64,000 nucleotides of DNA from Chryseobacterium aahli (GTDB lineage Bacteria > Bacteroidota > Bacteroidia > Flavobacteriales > Weeksellaceae). The position numbers and the translations under genes are program-made. The stretch lies in contig NZ_JALDNB010000016.1 of assembly GCF_022699665.1 (NCBI RefSeq), forward strand, positions 48,395-112,394. Direction: 5' to 3'. Shown piece after piece: positions 33,927 through 42,936 of the stretch (position 1 is its first letter; each line of letters begins with the position of its first letter). The notes beneath the pieces are model-generated. The model had not been told where the DNA came from. It saw only the letters and a list, made by a program, of their open reading frames with translations, and searched no databases.

Positions 33927-34334
33927 CTAATTATATCTTACAATATAAAAGTCTTCTTTGCTTCGCATTTCCTTCTCTTCTTCTTCTGATTTATCTTTAT
34001 AACCGCACAAGTGCAGAATACCGTGAGCCAAGACTCTTCTTAATTCTTCTTCGTAGTTTTTGGATAGGGTAGAAGCGTTGTCTGAAATGCGCTGCAAAGA
34101 TACGAAAATCTCTCCGCTTATTGTTTTGCCTTTCACAGAATCGAAAGTGATGATGTCGGTGTAATAATCATGCTGCAGATAATCCTGATTTATTTTGAGT
34201 AAATACTCATCGTCGCAGAATACGTAATTAATATCACCTAGTTTTTTTTCTTCTGAAAGAATGATTTCTTCCAGCCATTTTGTATAATCTGTATTGACAG
34301 ATTCTGGTAGGTTTTCGTAAAAGAATTGTATCAT
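33927..34334 (-). CDS. ybeY: Endoribonuclease YbeY
   Basis: This 135-residue protein has the YbeY core DIITFDSVKGKTISGEIFVS and the motif AHGILHLCGYKDK. The zinc-ligand pattern H104-x3-H108-x5 ends in D114 instead of His. Asp can bind zinc, and I recall this variant from related Bacteroidota, so activity is likely kept. YbeY matures the 16S rRNA 3' end and takes part in ribosome quality control. It lies 4 nt after the patatin gene, so it is co-transcribed with it. Confidence 0.92.
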   Translation of the reverse strand: MIQFFYENLPESVNTDYTKWLEEIILSEEKKLGDINYVFCDDEYLLKINQDYLQHDYYTDIITFDSVKGKTISGEIFVSLQRISDNASTLSKNYEEELRRVLAHGILHLCGYKDKSEEEEKEMRSKEDFYIVRYN

Positions 34335-34338
34335 TGTT

Positions 34339-36495
34339 TTAAAACCAGTGCCCTAAAATAACACTGAATATACCTTTTTGATTATTTTTAAGTGAATGGC
34401 TGAAGTTGAATTTAATCTGTCCGAAAGGGGATTTATAACCCGCCATGATTCCTACAGAACTGTAATTTACTTTTACTGCATCTTCGAAACTGATATCGTC
34501 CGATAGATTGGCAAAAGAGAAATTTCCACTCAAAAAGAAGTTTTTATTAAATTTAAATTGAATATCATTTGAAATCAATGCCACATTATTGCTGTTTAAT
34601 TGTGCAAAATAAAAGCCATTGAATGTTTTGAAATTGATGACATTTTGTTCGAAAATTCCACCCAATCTGTATTGATAGTATTCTGGAAGATTTTCACCAA
34701 TTGTTACTCCGCCATACAAATTAAGGTGATAACTGAACTGTTTTGACAAAGGAATATTGATTCTTATATCTGCTTTTACCTGAACCACTCTTTTGTCGAC
34801 AGCAGATTTCAGTAAATCTATTACTTTTCCTTCAGCATTCAAATAAAATCCTCTGCGCGGAAAGTCTTTATCGTCCTGAGTGTCGCTTTTTAAAAATACA
34901 TAAGGGTTCAAAAATCGATTTGATCTCTTGTTGGTACCGTTCATTTCAGCATCGAAATAATCGTGGCTTAATCCAGCTCCAACAGCATATTTATCTTTCC
35001 ATACAGATTGAATGTAAATTTCGTTTCTAAGCCATTGCCATTTATCAACGTTTATATTATTATTTCCTTTCAAATCAAAACTCATCCCGGAAGAATAAAG
35101 CCCGAATCCTGGAATGTATCCATTATCTACAAAATAGTTCAAGTAATATCTAGGTTTGTCACCTACGACAACATCCAAGGATAAATTTGAATTTTTGAAC
35201 AATAATCTTTTTGCTGAGTAATTAAGAAGTAATCCGGTCTTGAAGATTTCATCGTAATGCAATCCGAACTTTAAAAAATGTCTTGCATCATCTTCTGTCA
35301 CATATAATTTCAGGTAATTGATGTTATTTTCAGTGACGATGTCGTAGTTGATGAAGCGGTAGTTATTTGTCGCCACCAATTTATCAATCCCTTTATTCAC
35401 ACTTCCGTAAGTTTGCATTGATGGAAGACGAAGACCCATCTTTCCTAAAACATAGTTTTTACCGTAAATTCTGCTTCCAATCAAATCAATGCTGTCAATC
35501 TTATAGACATTAGAATAGATAGGATTTACGGGCTGTCTAAGGCGGTCAAATGAACGTTTAGGTAAATCATCTAAAATATCCGTGTACTTTAAACCTTCTA
35601 CAAAACCACTGTCCAGAATTTTTTTCTTTTCATCGTAGCTTGTTGCAGTCATTCCTTTCAAATTCGGTTTGATATTAATGTCGGTGAATCTATACTGACG
35701 TCTTGTGTCTTTTTGAATTCCGAAGTCAATTACCTGATTCAAAATTGAAATGATGTTGTTTAAATCTTCTCTTTTTGAAAGATCCTGATTTAAATCTACA
35801 CCAATTACAATGTCAATGCCTTTATCTTTTAAAGGTTTTGAAGGATAATTAACGGTCATCGCTCCATCAATGTAAATACTGTCTCCAATTTTCACAGGAT
35901 CCATTAATGAAGGAAATGCTGAACTTGCCATGATAGACTGTACCAGATCTCCTTTTTCAAAAATCTGCATATTTCCACTTTCTAAATTAGTGGCAACACA
36001 CATGAAAGGGATTGGTAATTTGGAAAAATCTTCAATGGTTGAAACATTTTTAAACAATTCTTTGAGCAAATAAACATTCTTCTGTCCGGAACTGATGGAA
36101 GAGGGGAGATTGATTTTCCCGTTTTTTAAAGGAATCGAAAGAAGATATTTGTCAACAGATTTGTTAAAGAATGTGCTTTCTGTGCGGGATTTTGGATCTC
36201 TGATTAAAGAATAGAAATCAGTATCCATTACAATTTTTTCGATGTCTTTTCCTGTGTATCCGGAAGCATATAATCCGCCGACAATAGCTCCCATACTAGT
36301 TCCGGAGATATAATCTACTTTTACACCCAAAGAATCTAAAACTTTCAAAACGCCAACGTGCGCAAAGCCTTTCGCTCCACCTCCGGCAAGTGATAGTCCA
36401 ATTTTTGGATTTTTTGGGATGACCAAACCTTTTTTCACCTGTGATTGGACGAAAAGTAACTGAAATGCAAATAAAAGAACAAGGAGTTTCTTCAT
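34339..36495 (-). CDS. Patatin-like phospholipase with C-terminal outer-membrane barrel
   Basis: The 718-residue protein has a signal peptide (MKKLLVLLFAFQLLFVQSQ). The patatin domain (about 28-310) shows oxyanion loop GGGAKGFAHVGVL, nucleophile S67 in GTSMGA and the catalytic DGAM motif. A POTRA-like segment (about 320-400) and a 16-strand-type BamA/FpvA-like barrel region follow, ending in FSVILGHWF with an aromatic terminal residue as expected for the BAM signal. This is the PlpD type V-d / patatin-porin architecture. It likely acts on phospholipids at the outer membrane or releases a lipase. Gene order with murF-alr and ybeY is operon-like. Confidence 0.9.
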   Translation of the reverse strand: MKKLLVLLFAFQLLFVQSQVKKGLVIPKNPKIGLSLAGGGAKGFAHVGVLKVLDSLGVKVDYISGTSMGAIVGGLYASGYTGKDIEKIVMDTDFYSLIRDPKSRTESTFFNKSVDKYLLSIPLKNGKINLPSSISSGQKNVYLLKELFKNVSTIEDFSKLPIPFMCVATNLESGNMQIFEKGDLVQSIMASSAFPSLMDPVKIGDSIYIDGAMTVNYPSKPLKDKGIDIVIGVDLNQDLSKREDLNNIISILNQVIDFGIQKDTRRQYRFTDINIKPNLKGMTATSYDEKKKILDSGFVEGLKYTDILDDLPKRSFDRLRQPVNPIYSNVYKIDSIDLIGSRIYGKNYVLGKMGLRLPSMQTYGSVNKGIDKLVATNNYRFINYDIVTENNINYLKLYVTEDDARHFLKFGLHYDEIFKTGLLLNYSAKRLLFKNSNLSLDVVVGDKPRYYLNYFVDNGYIPGFGLYSSGMSFDLKGNNNINVDKWQWLRNEIYIQSVWKDKYAVGAGLSHDYFDAEMNGTNKRSNRFLNPYVFLKSDTQDDKDFPRRGFYLNAEGKVIDLLKSAVDKRVVQVKADIRINIPLSKQFSYHLNLYGGVTIGENLPEYYQYRLGGIFEQNVINFKTFNGFYFAQLNSNNVALISNDIQFKFNKNFFLSGNFSFANLSDDISFEDAVKVNYSSVGIMAGYKSPFGQIKFNFSHSLKNNQKGIFSVILGHWF

Positions 36496-36497
36496 AA

Positions 36498-38945
36498 TTA
36501 ATCTTTTATATAGATCCGTTTCACACGAGGAGAAATTGAGGTTAAAACTTCATAAGTTATGGTTTTGCAGTATTCTGCGAATTCTTTTAAACTTGGTTTG
36601 GCATTAAAGATGGTGACCGTATCACCCTCTTTTACATTTGGGATATTGTCTACATTGATCATCATCATATCCATACAGAGATTCCCTACGATGGGTGCCA
36701 ATACTTTGTGTACTCCCAAACTTCCCGTCTGGTTGCCGATAAGTCTTGGTATTCCATCTGCATACCCTACAGGAATAGTAGCAATTCTTGAAGGATGATC
36801 TGCTTTGTATCTTCTGCTGTAACCTACAGATTCTCCGGTATCAACCGTTGAAATCTGTGAAATTACGGTTTTAAAACTTACTACAGAGTGAAGCTTTTTT
36901 TGTATTTCACTACATGGTGATTCACCGATCATTCCAATTCCAATTCTTACCATATCATACTGATGGTCTGTATAGTTTGTTATTCCTGATGAATTCAGGA
37001 TATGTCGGATAGGAGTGTAGTTCAGTTTTTCAATCAGATAACTGGAATTTTTTTCGAAAACGTCAAACTGTCTGATTGTAAATTCTTGTTCTTCAGGCAT
37101 ATCAGAAGATGATAAGTGACTGAATATACTTTGGACTTTTACATTCTTATGGCTTAAAGTTTCGCTTAGCTGATCTAATTCAAAATCTTTAAAACCAAGA
37201 CGGTGCATTCCTGTTTCAAGCTTGATGTGAATAGGATAATTTTTATCATAGCCGGATTTTTGAACTGCTTCATAAAACAGCTCTAAAACTCTGAAACTGT
37301 AAATTTCGGGTTCCAGATTATATTCAATAATGGCTTCATAGCTATGCTGTTCAGGATTCATGATAATAATGGGAGTAGTGATTCCTTTTTTACGAAGTTC
37401 TATACCCTCATCTGCGTATGCAACACCCAGATAATCAATATGATGATGTTGAAGAAACTCGGAAATTTCATAACTCCCTAAACCATAAGCATTTGCCTTT
37501 ACCATTGCCATCATTTTGGTTGTAGGTTTCAGCAAGGATTTATGGTAATTGATATTGTGAAGAATAGCGTTTAAATTTACCTCTAAAACCGTATCGTGTT
37601 TTCTAAGTTCAAGCAAATCCTTAAGTTTTTCAATCTCAAATTTCCTAGCACCTTTTAACAGAATAATTTGATTTTCAATTTCCGTAAGATATTTATTATC
37701 AATTAATTCTTGAGTGTCAATAAAAGTGTAGGTTTTAGACTTAAATAAATCTTTGAACTGAGTAATTTCTTCCCCAATCAAAAATAAGTTTTCAAAATTC
37801 TGCTCGTTGACCAATTCTGAAACTTCTTCATATAACTCTTGAGAATTGGCATTAACACCGATAATATCTGTTAAAACAAGTGATTTTTTCGACTTCTTAT
37901 ATTCATTGAGAAACTGCAGGGCAGTCTTTAAAGAATCCATATCTAGATTGAAAGAATCATTGATAACTATATTGTTTTTAATTCCTTCTATGGCTTCAAG
38001 TCGCATTTCTACGGCTTTTAAAGCGTTGATTTTGTCAACTATTTTATCATTACTGATGTCTAGTTCTTTTAAAACGGTTATCAGCGCTAAAGCATTCGTT
38101 AAAGTGGCTTCATCGCGCTGATGAACAGGGAAGGAGATTTCTTCGTCAAAATAGGTGACGACAACATCTTCTTTTTTTGAAATATTATTTTTAAAAGAGA
38201 CATCATTATTTTCGTTGAATCCGTAAGATATTAACTTTTTACTTGAATAAATTTCTCTTATTTTTCTGTCAACCAATCGATTATCTCCATTGAAAATAAT
38301 CACTTCAGAATCTTTGAAAAGCTTTATTTTTTCATTAATTAAATCTTCTTCAGACTTAAAATTAGCTGCGTGAGCGGTTCCGATGTGAGTCAATAAACCA
38401 ATTTGCGGATGGAAAATGCTTTCCAAAATCTGCATTTCATTTGGCATCGAAATTCCTACTTCAAATATCCCTAACTGGTGACTTGAATTGATTTGAAGCA
38501 AAGAAAGTGGCAGACCAATCTGCGAGTTAAAACTTTTCGGACTTTTTACGGTCGTAAATTCACTCCATAAGCATTGATACAGCCATTCTTTGAGAATGGT
38601 TTTACCATTGCTTCCTGTAATTCCTATTGATTTTAAGTTTGATTTTTCGAAATGATGTTTTGCCAGTTTCTGAAGAAATTCCACAGAATTTTCAACAATA
38701 ATCCATGTTACATTTTCAAATTGCGGATATTGATGCTCAGAAATGATAACACTGATACCGCGGTCTATTGCAGATTCAATAAATTTTTCACCGGAATTCT
38801 TATGCGTATTAATCGCAATAAATGCCGTATTCTTTATTGAATAAATAATTCTACTGTCAAAAGCTATATTTTTGATTAATAGATTTTTATCACCAATAAT
38901 TTCTGAACTGGTGATTTCTGCAATTTGTTGTACTGTATAATTCAT
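36498..38945 (-). CDS. murF-alr: Bifunctional MurF ligase - alanine racemase
   Basis: The 815-residue fusion has MurF in its first half: the ATP loop GITGSNGKT (about 108-116), FEVGISMPNEM and the GDNR region. The second half is alanine racemase with PLP-binding K483 in MAMVKANAYGLG and a C-terminal catalytic-Tyr region around VGYSRRYKADHPSRIATIPVGYADG. The fused protein makes D-Ala and joins D-Ala-D-Ala to UDP-MurNAc-tripeptide in peptidoglycan synthesis. The fusion is typical of Bacteroidota. The stop-to-start distance to the patatin gene is 2 nt, so they are co-transcribed. Confidence 0.95.
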   Translation of the reverse strand: MNYTVQQIAEITSSEIIGDKNLLIKNIAFDSRIIYSIKNTAFIAINTHKNSGEKFIESAIDRGISVIISEHQYPQFENVTWIIVENSVEFLQKLAKHHFEKSNLKSIGITGSNGKTILKEWLYQCLWSEFTTVKSPKSFNSQIGLPLSLLQINSSHQLGIFEVGISMPNEMQILESIFHPQIGLLTHIGTAHAANFKSEEDLINEKIKLFKDSEVIIFNGDNRLVDRKIREIYSSKKLISYGFNENNDVSFKNNISKKEDVVVTYFDEEISFPVHQRDEATLTNALALITVLKELDISNDKIVDKINALKAVEMRLEAIEGIKNNIVINDSFNLDMDSLKTALQFLNEYKKSKKSLVLTDIIGVNANSQELYEEVSELVNEQNFENLFLIGEEITQFKDLFKSKTYTFIDTQELIDNKYLTEIENQIILLKGARKFEIEKLKDLLELRKHDTVLEVNLNAILHNINYHKSLLKPTTKMMAMVKANAYGLGSYEISEFLQHHHIDYLGVAYADEGIELRKKGITTPIIIMNPEQHSYEAIIEYNLEPEIYSFRVLELFYEAVQKSGYDKNYPIHIKLETGMHRLGFKDFELDQLSETLSHKNVKVQSIFSHLSSSDMPEEQEFTIRQFDVFEKNSSYLIEKLNYTPIRHILNSSGITNYTDHQYDMVRIGIGMIGESPCSEIQKKLHSVVSFKTVISQISTVDTGESVGYSRRYKADHPSRIATIPVGYADGIPRLIGNQTGSLGVHKVLAPIVGNLCMDMMMINVDNIPNVKEGDTVTIFNAKPSLKEFAEYCKTITYEVLTSISPRVKRIYIKD

Positions 38946-39001
38946 TGGTGCCCTATCTGCTTATATTTTGTTTTCGATGTTTTTGATTTGATAATTAGTT
39001 A

Positions 39002-39151
39002 ATCGCAAAGGCGCAAAATAATTTAATGAAAAATGTTTTAAGGCGCAAAGATTTTTTCTAAGATAAAATTTGATTGAAAAAATTGCTGAAAATCTGTGAT
39101 TTTCTTACGTCTTAAAAAACCAGTTCAGATTAAACTTTGCGCCTTTGCGAT
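39002..39151. repeat. Long palindromic intergenic repeat
   Basis: Perfect 16-bp arms, ATCGCAAAGGCGCAAA (39002-39017) and TTTGCGCCTTTGCGAT (39136-39151), enclose about 118 nt with a further AGGCGCAAAG copy. It sits in the gap 38946-39195 between murF-alr and tdk and has no coding capacity. It looks like a small non-autonomous interspersed element. Confidence 0.65.
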
Positions 39152-39195
39152 AAACCAAATTAGATTGAAACCTTAAACTCAGACTAAATTACTCA

Positions 39196-39783
39196 TTATT
39201 TCTTCTTAGAAAGTACTTCTTCAATAAAAACTCGACGGCTTACTGCTTCATAACTTTCTGTTTCACCTAATTCAACCAAATTATTTCCTTGAGAAGTTCT
39301 CATGGAGTAGTTAGCTAAATTTCCGGTACGTTTGCAGATGGCATGCACTTTCGTTACATATTCTGCCGTTGCCATCAGATTAGGAATCGGTCCGAAAGGT
39401 CGTCCTAGAAAATCCATATCTAAACCTGCAATAACGACACGAATTCCACTGTTTGCCAGTTGATTAGCTACTTCCACAATGCTTTCATCAAAGAACTGAG
39501 CTTCATCAATTCCTACCACGTCACAGTTTGACCCCAAGAGAATAATTTCATTAGGATTTTCTACTGCAGTACTTCGGATTTTATTTTTATTGTGCGAAAC
39601 AACATCTTCATCAGAATATCTTGTATCGGTTTTTGGTTTAAAAATTTCCACATTCTGCCCCGCCATTTCAGCTCTTCTCAGTCTTCGGATCAACTCTTCG
39701 GTTTTTCCGGAAAACATGGAGCCACAAATAACTTCCATCCAACCGCTTTGTTTGGAATGATTAATTGTATTTTCTAAAAACAT
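39196..39783 (-). CDS. tdk: Thymidine kinase
   Basis: This 195-residue type II thymidine kinase has the P-loop GSMFSGKTEEL (about 22-32), the DEAQFF Walker B region and the zinc-site and lasso region AICKRTGNLANYS. It phosphorylates thymidine in salvage. In the typical family the C-terminal Cys pair binds zinc; here only the first CKR is recognisable. The TACTTTTG element just upstream is the likely promoter. Confidence 0.95.
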   Translation of the reverse strand: MFLENTINHSKQSGWMEVICGSMFSGKTEELIRRLRRAEMAGQNVEIFKPKTDTRYSDEDVVSHNKNKIRSTAVENPNEIILLGSNCDVVGIDEAQFFDESIVEVANQLANSGIRVVIAGLDMDFLGRPFGPIPNLMATAEYVTKVHAICKRTGNLANYSMRTSQGNNLVELGETESYEAVSRRVFIEEVLSKKK

Positions 39784-39812
39784 TTGTTATTTTAGCCGTA
39801 ATATTTTAAGAC

Positions 39813-39820
39813 CAAAAGTA
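39813..39820 (-). promoter_or_regulatory. -7 element TACTTTTG for tdk
   Basis: It matches TAnnTTTG on the minus strand, 29 nt before the tdk ATG. No TTTG at the expected -33 position. Confidence 0.4.
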
Positions 39821-39843
39821 AGCAATTTTAATAAGATTCTTCT

Positions 39844-41361
39844 ATGCAGAACATCCAAGATTTACAGGAAAAGATTTTTTTTGAATCTAAGAATATCATT
39901 GGTATTCTAGACAAAATAAACGACGTTGACGAGCTACTTTCTAAGCAAAATCTTATTGATGAGCTTACAGACAGAATTTCATTTTTAAAACTGCTTAAAA
40001 ATAAGGTAGAATACTATAAAAATGATGATTTACAGTTTTCAGAACCTTTATCGAGCTCTCTTTTAGCTGAAAACATAACCGAAACTCAGGATTTTTCTCA
40101 CGAAATAACGGAGGAAGAAGCAATTTTCAATAATGAGCTGAATGAGATTGAAGGAAGTGAAAGCAATCTGCCCAATGAAGTAATGGAAGAGGAAGCTATT
40201 TTTAATAATCAATTGAATGAGATTGTTGAAAACGAATACCATGAAAATATGGTAAATCTTGCCGAGGAAGAGAAAATTGAAGAGAAGACGGAAGATTTTA
40301 ATGAAGAAATTACTGAGCAGGAAAATTTAAATATAGAAATCGTTGAAGAAAATGCTGTTTTTAACGAGCAACTGAACGAAATAGAGGAGGAAGAATCTTC
40401 TGAAGAAATTTCAAAGGTTTTAAGTTTTGTAGATGAAGAAAGAATTCTTGAAAACTCTGTTCCGGAGGATGAAGATGATATTGATGAAGAAATATTTGAC
40501 CAAAAAGTCACTGAAGAAGAAGCTATTTTTAATAATCAATTGAATGAAATTGACGAATTTGAAAATGAAATTTCTGATGAGAGTGTTGCAAATGATTTTG
40601 AAGAAGAAGAGCAAATTCTAAGCAATTATGAGTCTGCCAAGGCAAATGAAAATTCTTCAGAAAAGATTCCGAATATGTTTGAATCTGAACAGCTTGAAGA
40701 TGAAATTTTGATTGAAGAATCTGAAAATGAATCTGTTTCTGATGATTTTAAATACGACGAAGACGGAATCATGACTGAAAATTCGAATGTCGAAAGTATT
40801 CTTACAGAAATAAAAAAAGATACTGAAACACATGAAGAAGAAATTCTCATAAGTGAAGATATAGACAGAAGAAAAATTGTTGAAATAGACAAACCAACAT
40901 CTGAGTCTAATAAACCTGCCTCAGATGAAAGTTTTGAAAATCTTGAAGCTTATCAGCAAGAGAAAAAAATAAGACTTGCGAATATAAAAGGTTTAAAATC
41001 GATTCAGACATTGTTTGATGATGATCATTTGGAAAGAGAAATTCCTCAGGAAAAACCGGCTGCGGTTGTAAAAGAAGATACAGGAAGCCTTTTAAAAACA
41101 AATATTCCTACCGAATATATGGAAGCGGAAAAGCAAAAACCTGAGTTCAGATTAGATTTGAATGACAGAATGGCTTTTACCAAACTGCTTTTCGGAGGAA
41201 GCCAAACAGACCTTAACCATGCCGTTGCTGAGCTGAACAGATGCAGAAATCTGGAAGAAGCAAAAGAATATCTAAGCGACCTCTACTACGACAGAAAATG
41301 GGATAAAGTAGATGAATACGCACAAAGACTTTGGATATTGGTAGAAAATAAATTCTTATAA
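39844..41361 (+). CDS. Acidic repeat protein linked to rsmI
   Basis: The 505-residue protein is extremely acidic and largely low-complexity. A motif EEEAIFNN[EQ]LNEI recurs four times (near residues 89, 116, 168 and 224, the third as ENAVFNEQLNEI). The C-terminal 70 residues are well conserved in style: RLDLNDRMAFTKLLFGG, DLNHAVAELNRCRNLEEAKE and DKVDEYAQRLWILVENKF. The N-terminus has a coiled-coil look. No signal peptide, so cytoplasmic. Function unknown; the repeats look like short linear motifs for binding a partner. It ends 2 nt before rsmI, so the two are translationally linked. Confidence 0.75.
   Translation: MQNIQDLQEKIFFESKNIIGILDKINDVDELLSKQNLIDELTDRISFLKLLKNKVEYYKNDDLQFSEPLSSSLLAENITETQDFSHEITEEEAIFNNELNEIEGSESNLPNEVMEEEAIFNNQLNEIVENEYHENMVNLAEEEKIEEKTEDFNEEITEQENLNIEIVEENAVFNEQLNEIEEEESSEEISKVLSFVDEERILENSVPEDEDDIDEEIFDQKVTEEEAIFNNQLNEIDEFENEISDESVANDFEEEEQILSNYESAKANENSSEKIPNMFESEQLEDEILIEESENESVSDDFKYDEDGIMTENSNVESILTEIKKDTETHEEEILISEDIDRRKIVEIDKPTSESNKPASDESFENLEAYQQEKKIRLANIKGLKSIQTLFDDDHLEREIPQEKPAAVVKEDTGSLLKTNIPTEYMEAEKQKPEFRLDLNDRMAFTKLLFGGSQTDLNHAVAELNRCRNLEEAKEYLSDLYYDRKWDKVDEYAQRLWILVENKFL
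40108..40560. repeat. Four copies of an EEEAIFNNxLNEI-encoding motif
   Basis: The copies are separated by variable acidic spacers, not in strict tandem. The DNA GAAGCTATTTTTAATAATC is identical in the second and fourth copies, indicating a relatively recent origin or exchange. Confidence 0.75.
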
Positions 41362-41363
41362 TT

Positions 41364-42041
41364 TTGAGTGGAATCCTATATTTCGTTCCCACACCCGTTG
41401 GGAACTTAGAAGACATGACTTTCAGAGCGATTAAAGTGCTGAAAGAAGTCGATTATATTTTGTGCGAAGACACAAGAACTTCTGGAGTGCTTTTGAAGCA
41501 TTACGAAATTTCAAAACCTTTAAAATCTTATCATTTACATAACGAGCATCATACTACTGAGAAGGTAATTACGGATCTTCAAAGTGGTCAAAACATCGCA
41601 ATTATTACAGATGCCGGAACTCCGGGAATTTCAGATCCGGGTTATCTTTTGGCAAAAGCAGGTTCGGACAGCAATATTGAAATGATTTGTTTGCCCGGTG
41701 CGACAGCTTTAATTCCGGCTTTGGTGGTTTCAGGATTACCAAATAATGAGTTTTTGTTCGCAGGTTTCCTTCCTCCGAAAAAAGGAAGACAGACGAAGCT
41801 TAAACAGCTGGCTGAAGAGAAAAAAACCATTGTTTTATATGAAAGTCCACATAAGATTAATACAACTTTGGAGCAGATTAAAGAATTTTTCGGAGAAGAA
41901 ACGAGGGCAAGTTTGAGCCGCGAAATTTCGAAAAAATTTGAAGAAACTAAAAGAGGCACAATCGATGAGTTAATTGAATTCTCTAAAAGCAAAACTTTAA
42001 AAGGAGAGATCGTGCTGATTGTGAATAATTCTGTGAAGTAA
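41364..42041 (+). CDS. rsmI: 16S rRNA (cytidine1402-2'-O)-methyltransferase RsmI
   Basis: This 225-residue tetrapyrrole-methylase-fold protein has the family opening GILYFVPTPVGNLEDMTFRA, then DYILCEDTRTSGVLLKHY, ITDAGTPGISDPGYLL and GFLPPKKGRQ. It methylates C1402 of 16S rRNA. The only start that gives the full conserved N-terminus is TTG at 41364, two nt after the upstream stop; no in-frame ATG or GTG precedes it. Coupling with the acidic protein may compensate for the weak start. Confidence 0.93.
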   Translation: MSGILYFVPTPVGNLEDMTFRAIKVLKEVDYILCEDTRTSGVLLKHYEISKPLKSYHLHNEHHTTEKVITDLQSGQNIAIITDAGTPGISDPGYLLAKAGSDSNIEMICLPGATALIPALVVSGLPNNEFLFAGFLPPKKGRQTKLKQLAEEKKTIVLYESPHKINTTLEQIKEFFGEETRASLSREISKKFEETKRGTIDELIEFSKSKTLKGEIVLIVNNSVK

Positions 42042-42085
42042 TTTGCATTTCAATTAGTATTACAAAATTATTTTAAGATAAATAA

Positions 42086-42093
42086 TATCTTTG
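42086..42093 (+). promoter_or_regulatory. -7 element TATCTTTG for fabG
   Basis: It matches TAnnTTTG, 43 nt before the ATG. Confidence 0.4.
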
Positions 42094-42136
42094 CACACTC
42101 AAACTAAATGATACAAGATAAATAATAATCATATAT

Positions 42137-42880
42137 ATGAAACTATTAGAAGGAAAAGTAGCGCTGATTACTGGAGCTACAAGAGGAATCGGGAGAGGAA
42201 TTGCTGAAATTTTCGCGCAACAAGGAGCAAAAGTGGCATTTACTTACGCAGGTTCTGTGGAAAAAGCTAAAGAATTAGAAACTACTTTGAGTTCTGTAAC
42301 TCAAATTAAAGGATATCAGTCTGATGCGTCAGATTACGATGCTGCTCAGAAATTAGTAGAAGAGGTAATGGCTGAGTTCGGAAAAATTGATATTTTGGTG
42401 AATAATGCAGGTATCACAAAAGATAATCTTTTGATGAGAATGTCAAAAGACGATTGGGATACTATTATCAAGGTAAATTTAGATTCTGTATTCAACCTTA
42501 CTAAGGCAGTTATTAAGCCGATGATGAAGGCTAAATCTGGTTCTATTATCAATATGACTTCTGTAGTGGGAGTGAAAGGTAATGCCGGACAAGCCAACTA
42601 TGCTGCTTCTAAAGCCGGGGTTATTGGTTTCACAAAATCTGTAGCGCTTGAATTAGGTTCTAGAAACATCCGTTGCAACGCTATTGCTCCAGGATTTATC
42701 GAAACTGAAATGACAGCTGCTTTAGACGAAAAAACAGTTCAAAGCTGGAGAGACGGAATCCCATTGAAAAGAGGAGGACAGCCAGAAGATGTTGCCAATG
42801 CATGCGTTTTCTTCGGTAGCGAAATGTCTTCTTACATTTCCGGACAAGTCTTGAATGTAGACGGCGGAATGCTTACTTAA
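42137..42880 (+). CDS. fabG: 3-oxoacyl-[ACP] reductase FabG
   Basis: This 247-residue SDR has TGATRGIGRG (13-22) for NADPH, NNAGITKDN (about 86-94), Ser in NMTSVVGVKG and YAASKAG with the catalytic Tyr and Lys, ending in GQVLNVDGGMLT. It reduces 3-oxoacyl-ACP in fatty acid elongation. It has its own likely promoter and a shared terminator with the convergent TPR-LuxR gene. Confidence 0.93.
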   Translation: MKLLEGKVALITGATRGIGRGIAEIFAQQGAKVAFTYAGSVEKAKELETTLSSVTQIKGYQSDASDYDAAQKLVEEVMAEFGKIDILVNNAGITKDNLLMRMSKDDWDTIIKVNLDSVFNLTKAVIKPMMKAKSGSIINMTSVVGVKGNAGQANYAASKAGVIGFTKSVALELGSRNIRCNAIAPGFIETEMTAALDEKTVQSWRDGIPLKRGGQPEDVANACVFFGSEMSSYISGQVLNVDGGMLT

Positions 42881-42903
42881 GAGAAAGATTTAATCTAAAA
42901 TAC

Positions 42904-42936
42904 AATCCCTTTCATTATTGATGAAAGGGATTTTTA
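42904..42936. terminator. Bidirectional terminator between fabG and TPR-LuxR gene
   Basis: AATCCCTTTCAT pairs perfectly with ATGAAAGGGATT around a 5-nt loop and is followed by TTTATT. Confidence 0.85.

Noticed and set aside
40209..40892. Ser-rich open frames on the minus strand of the acidic protein gene
   Set aside because: They mirror GAA/GAT-rich coding on the plus strand (TTC/ATC on the other) and have no start context or neighbours.
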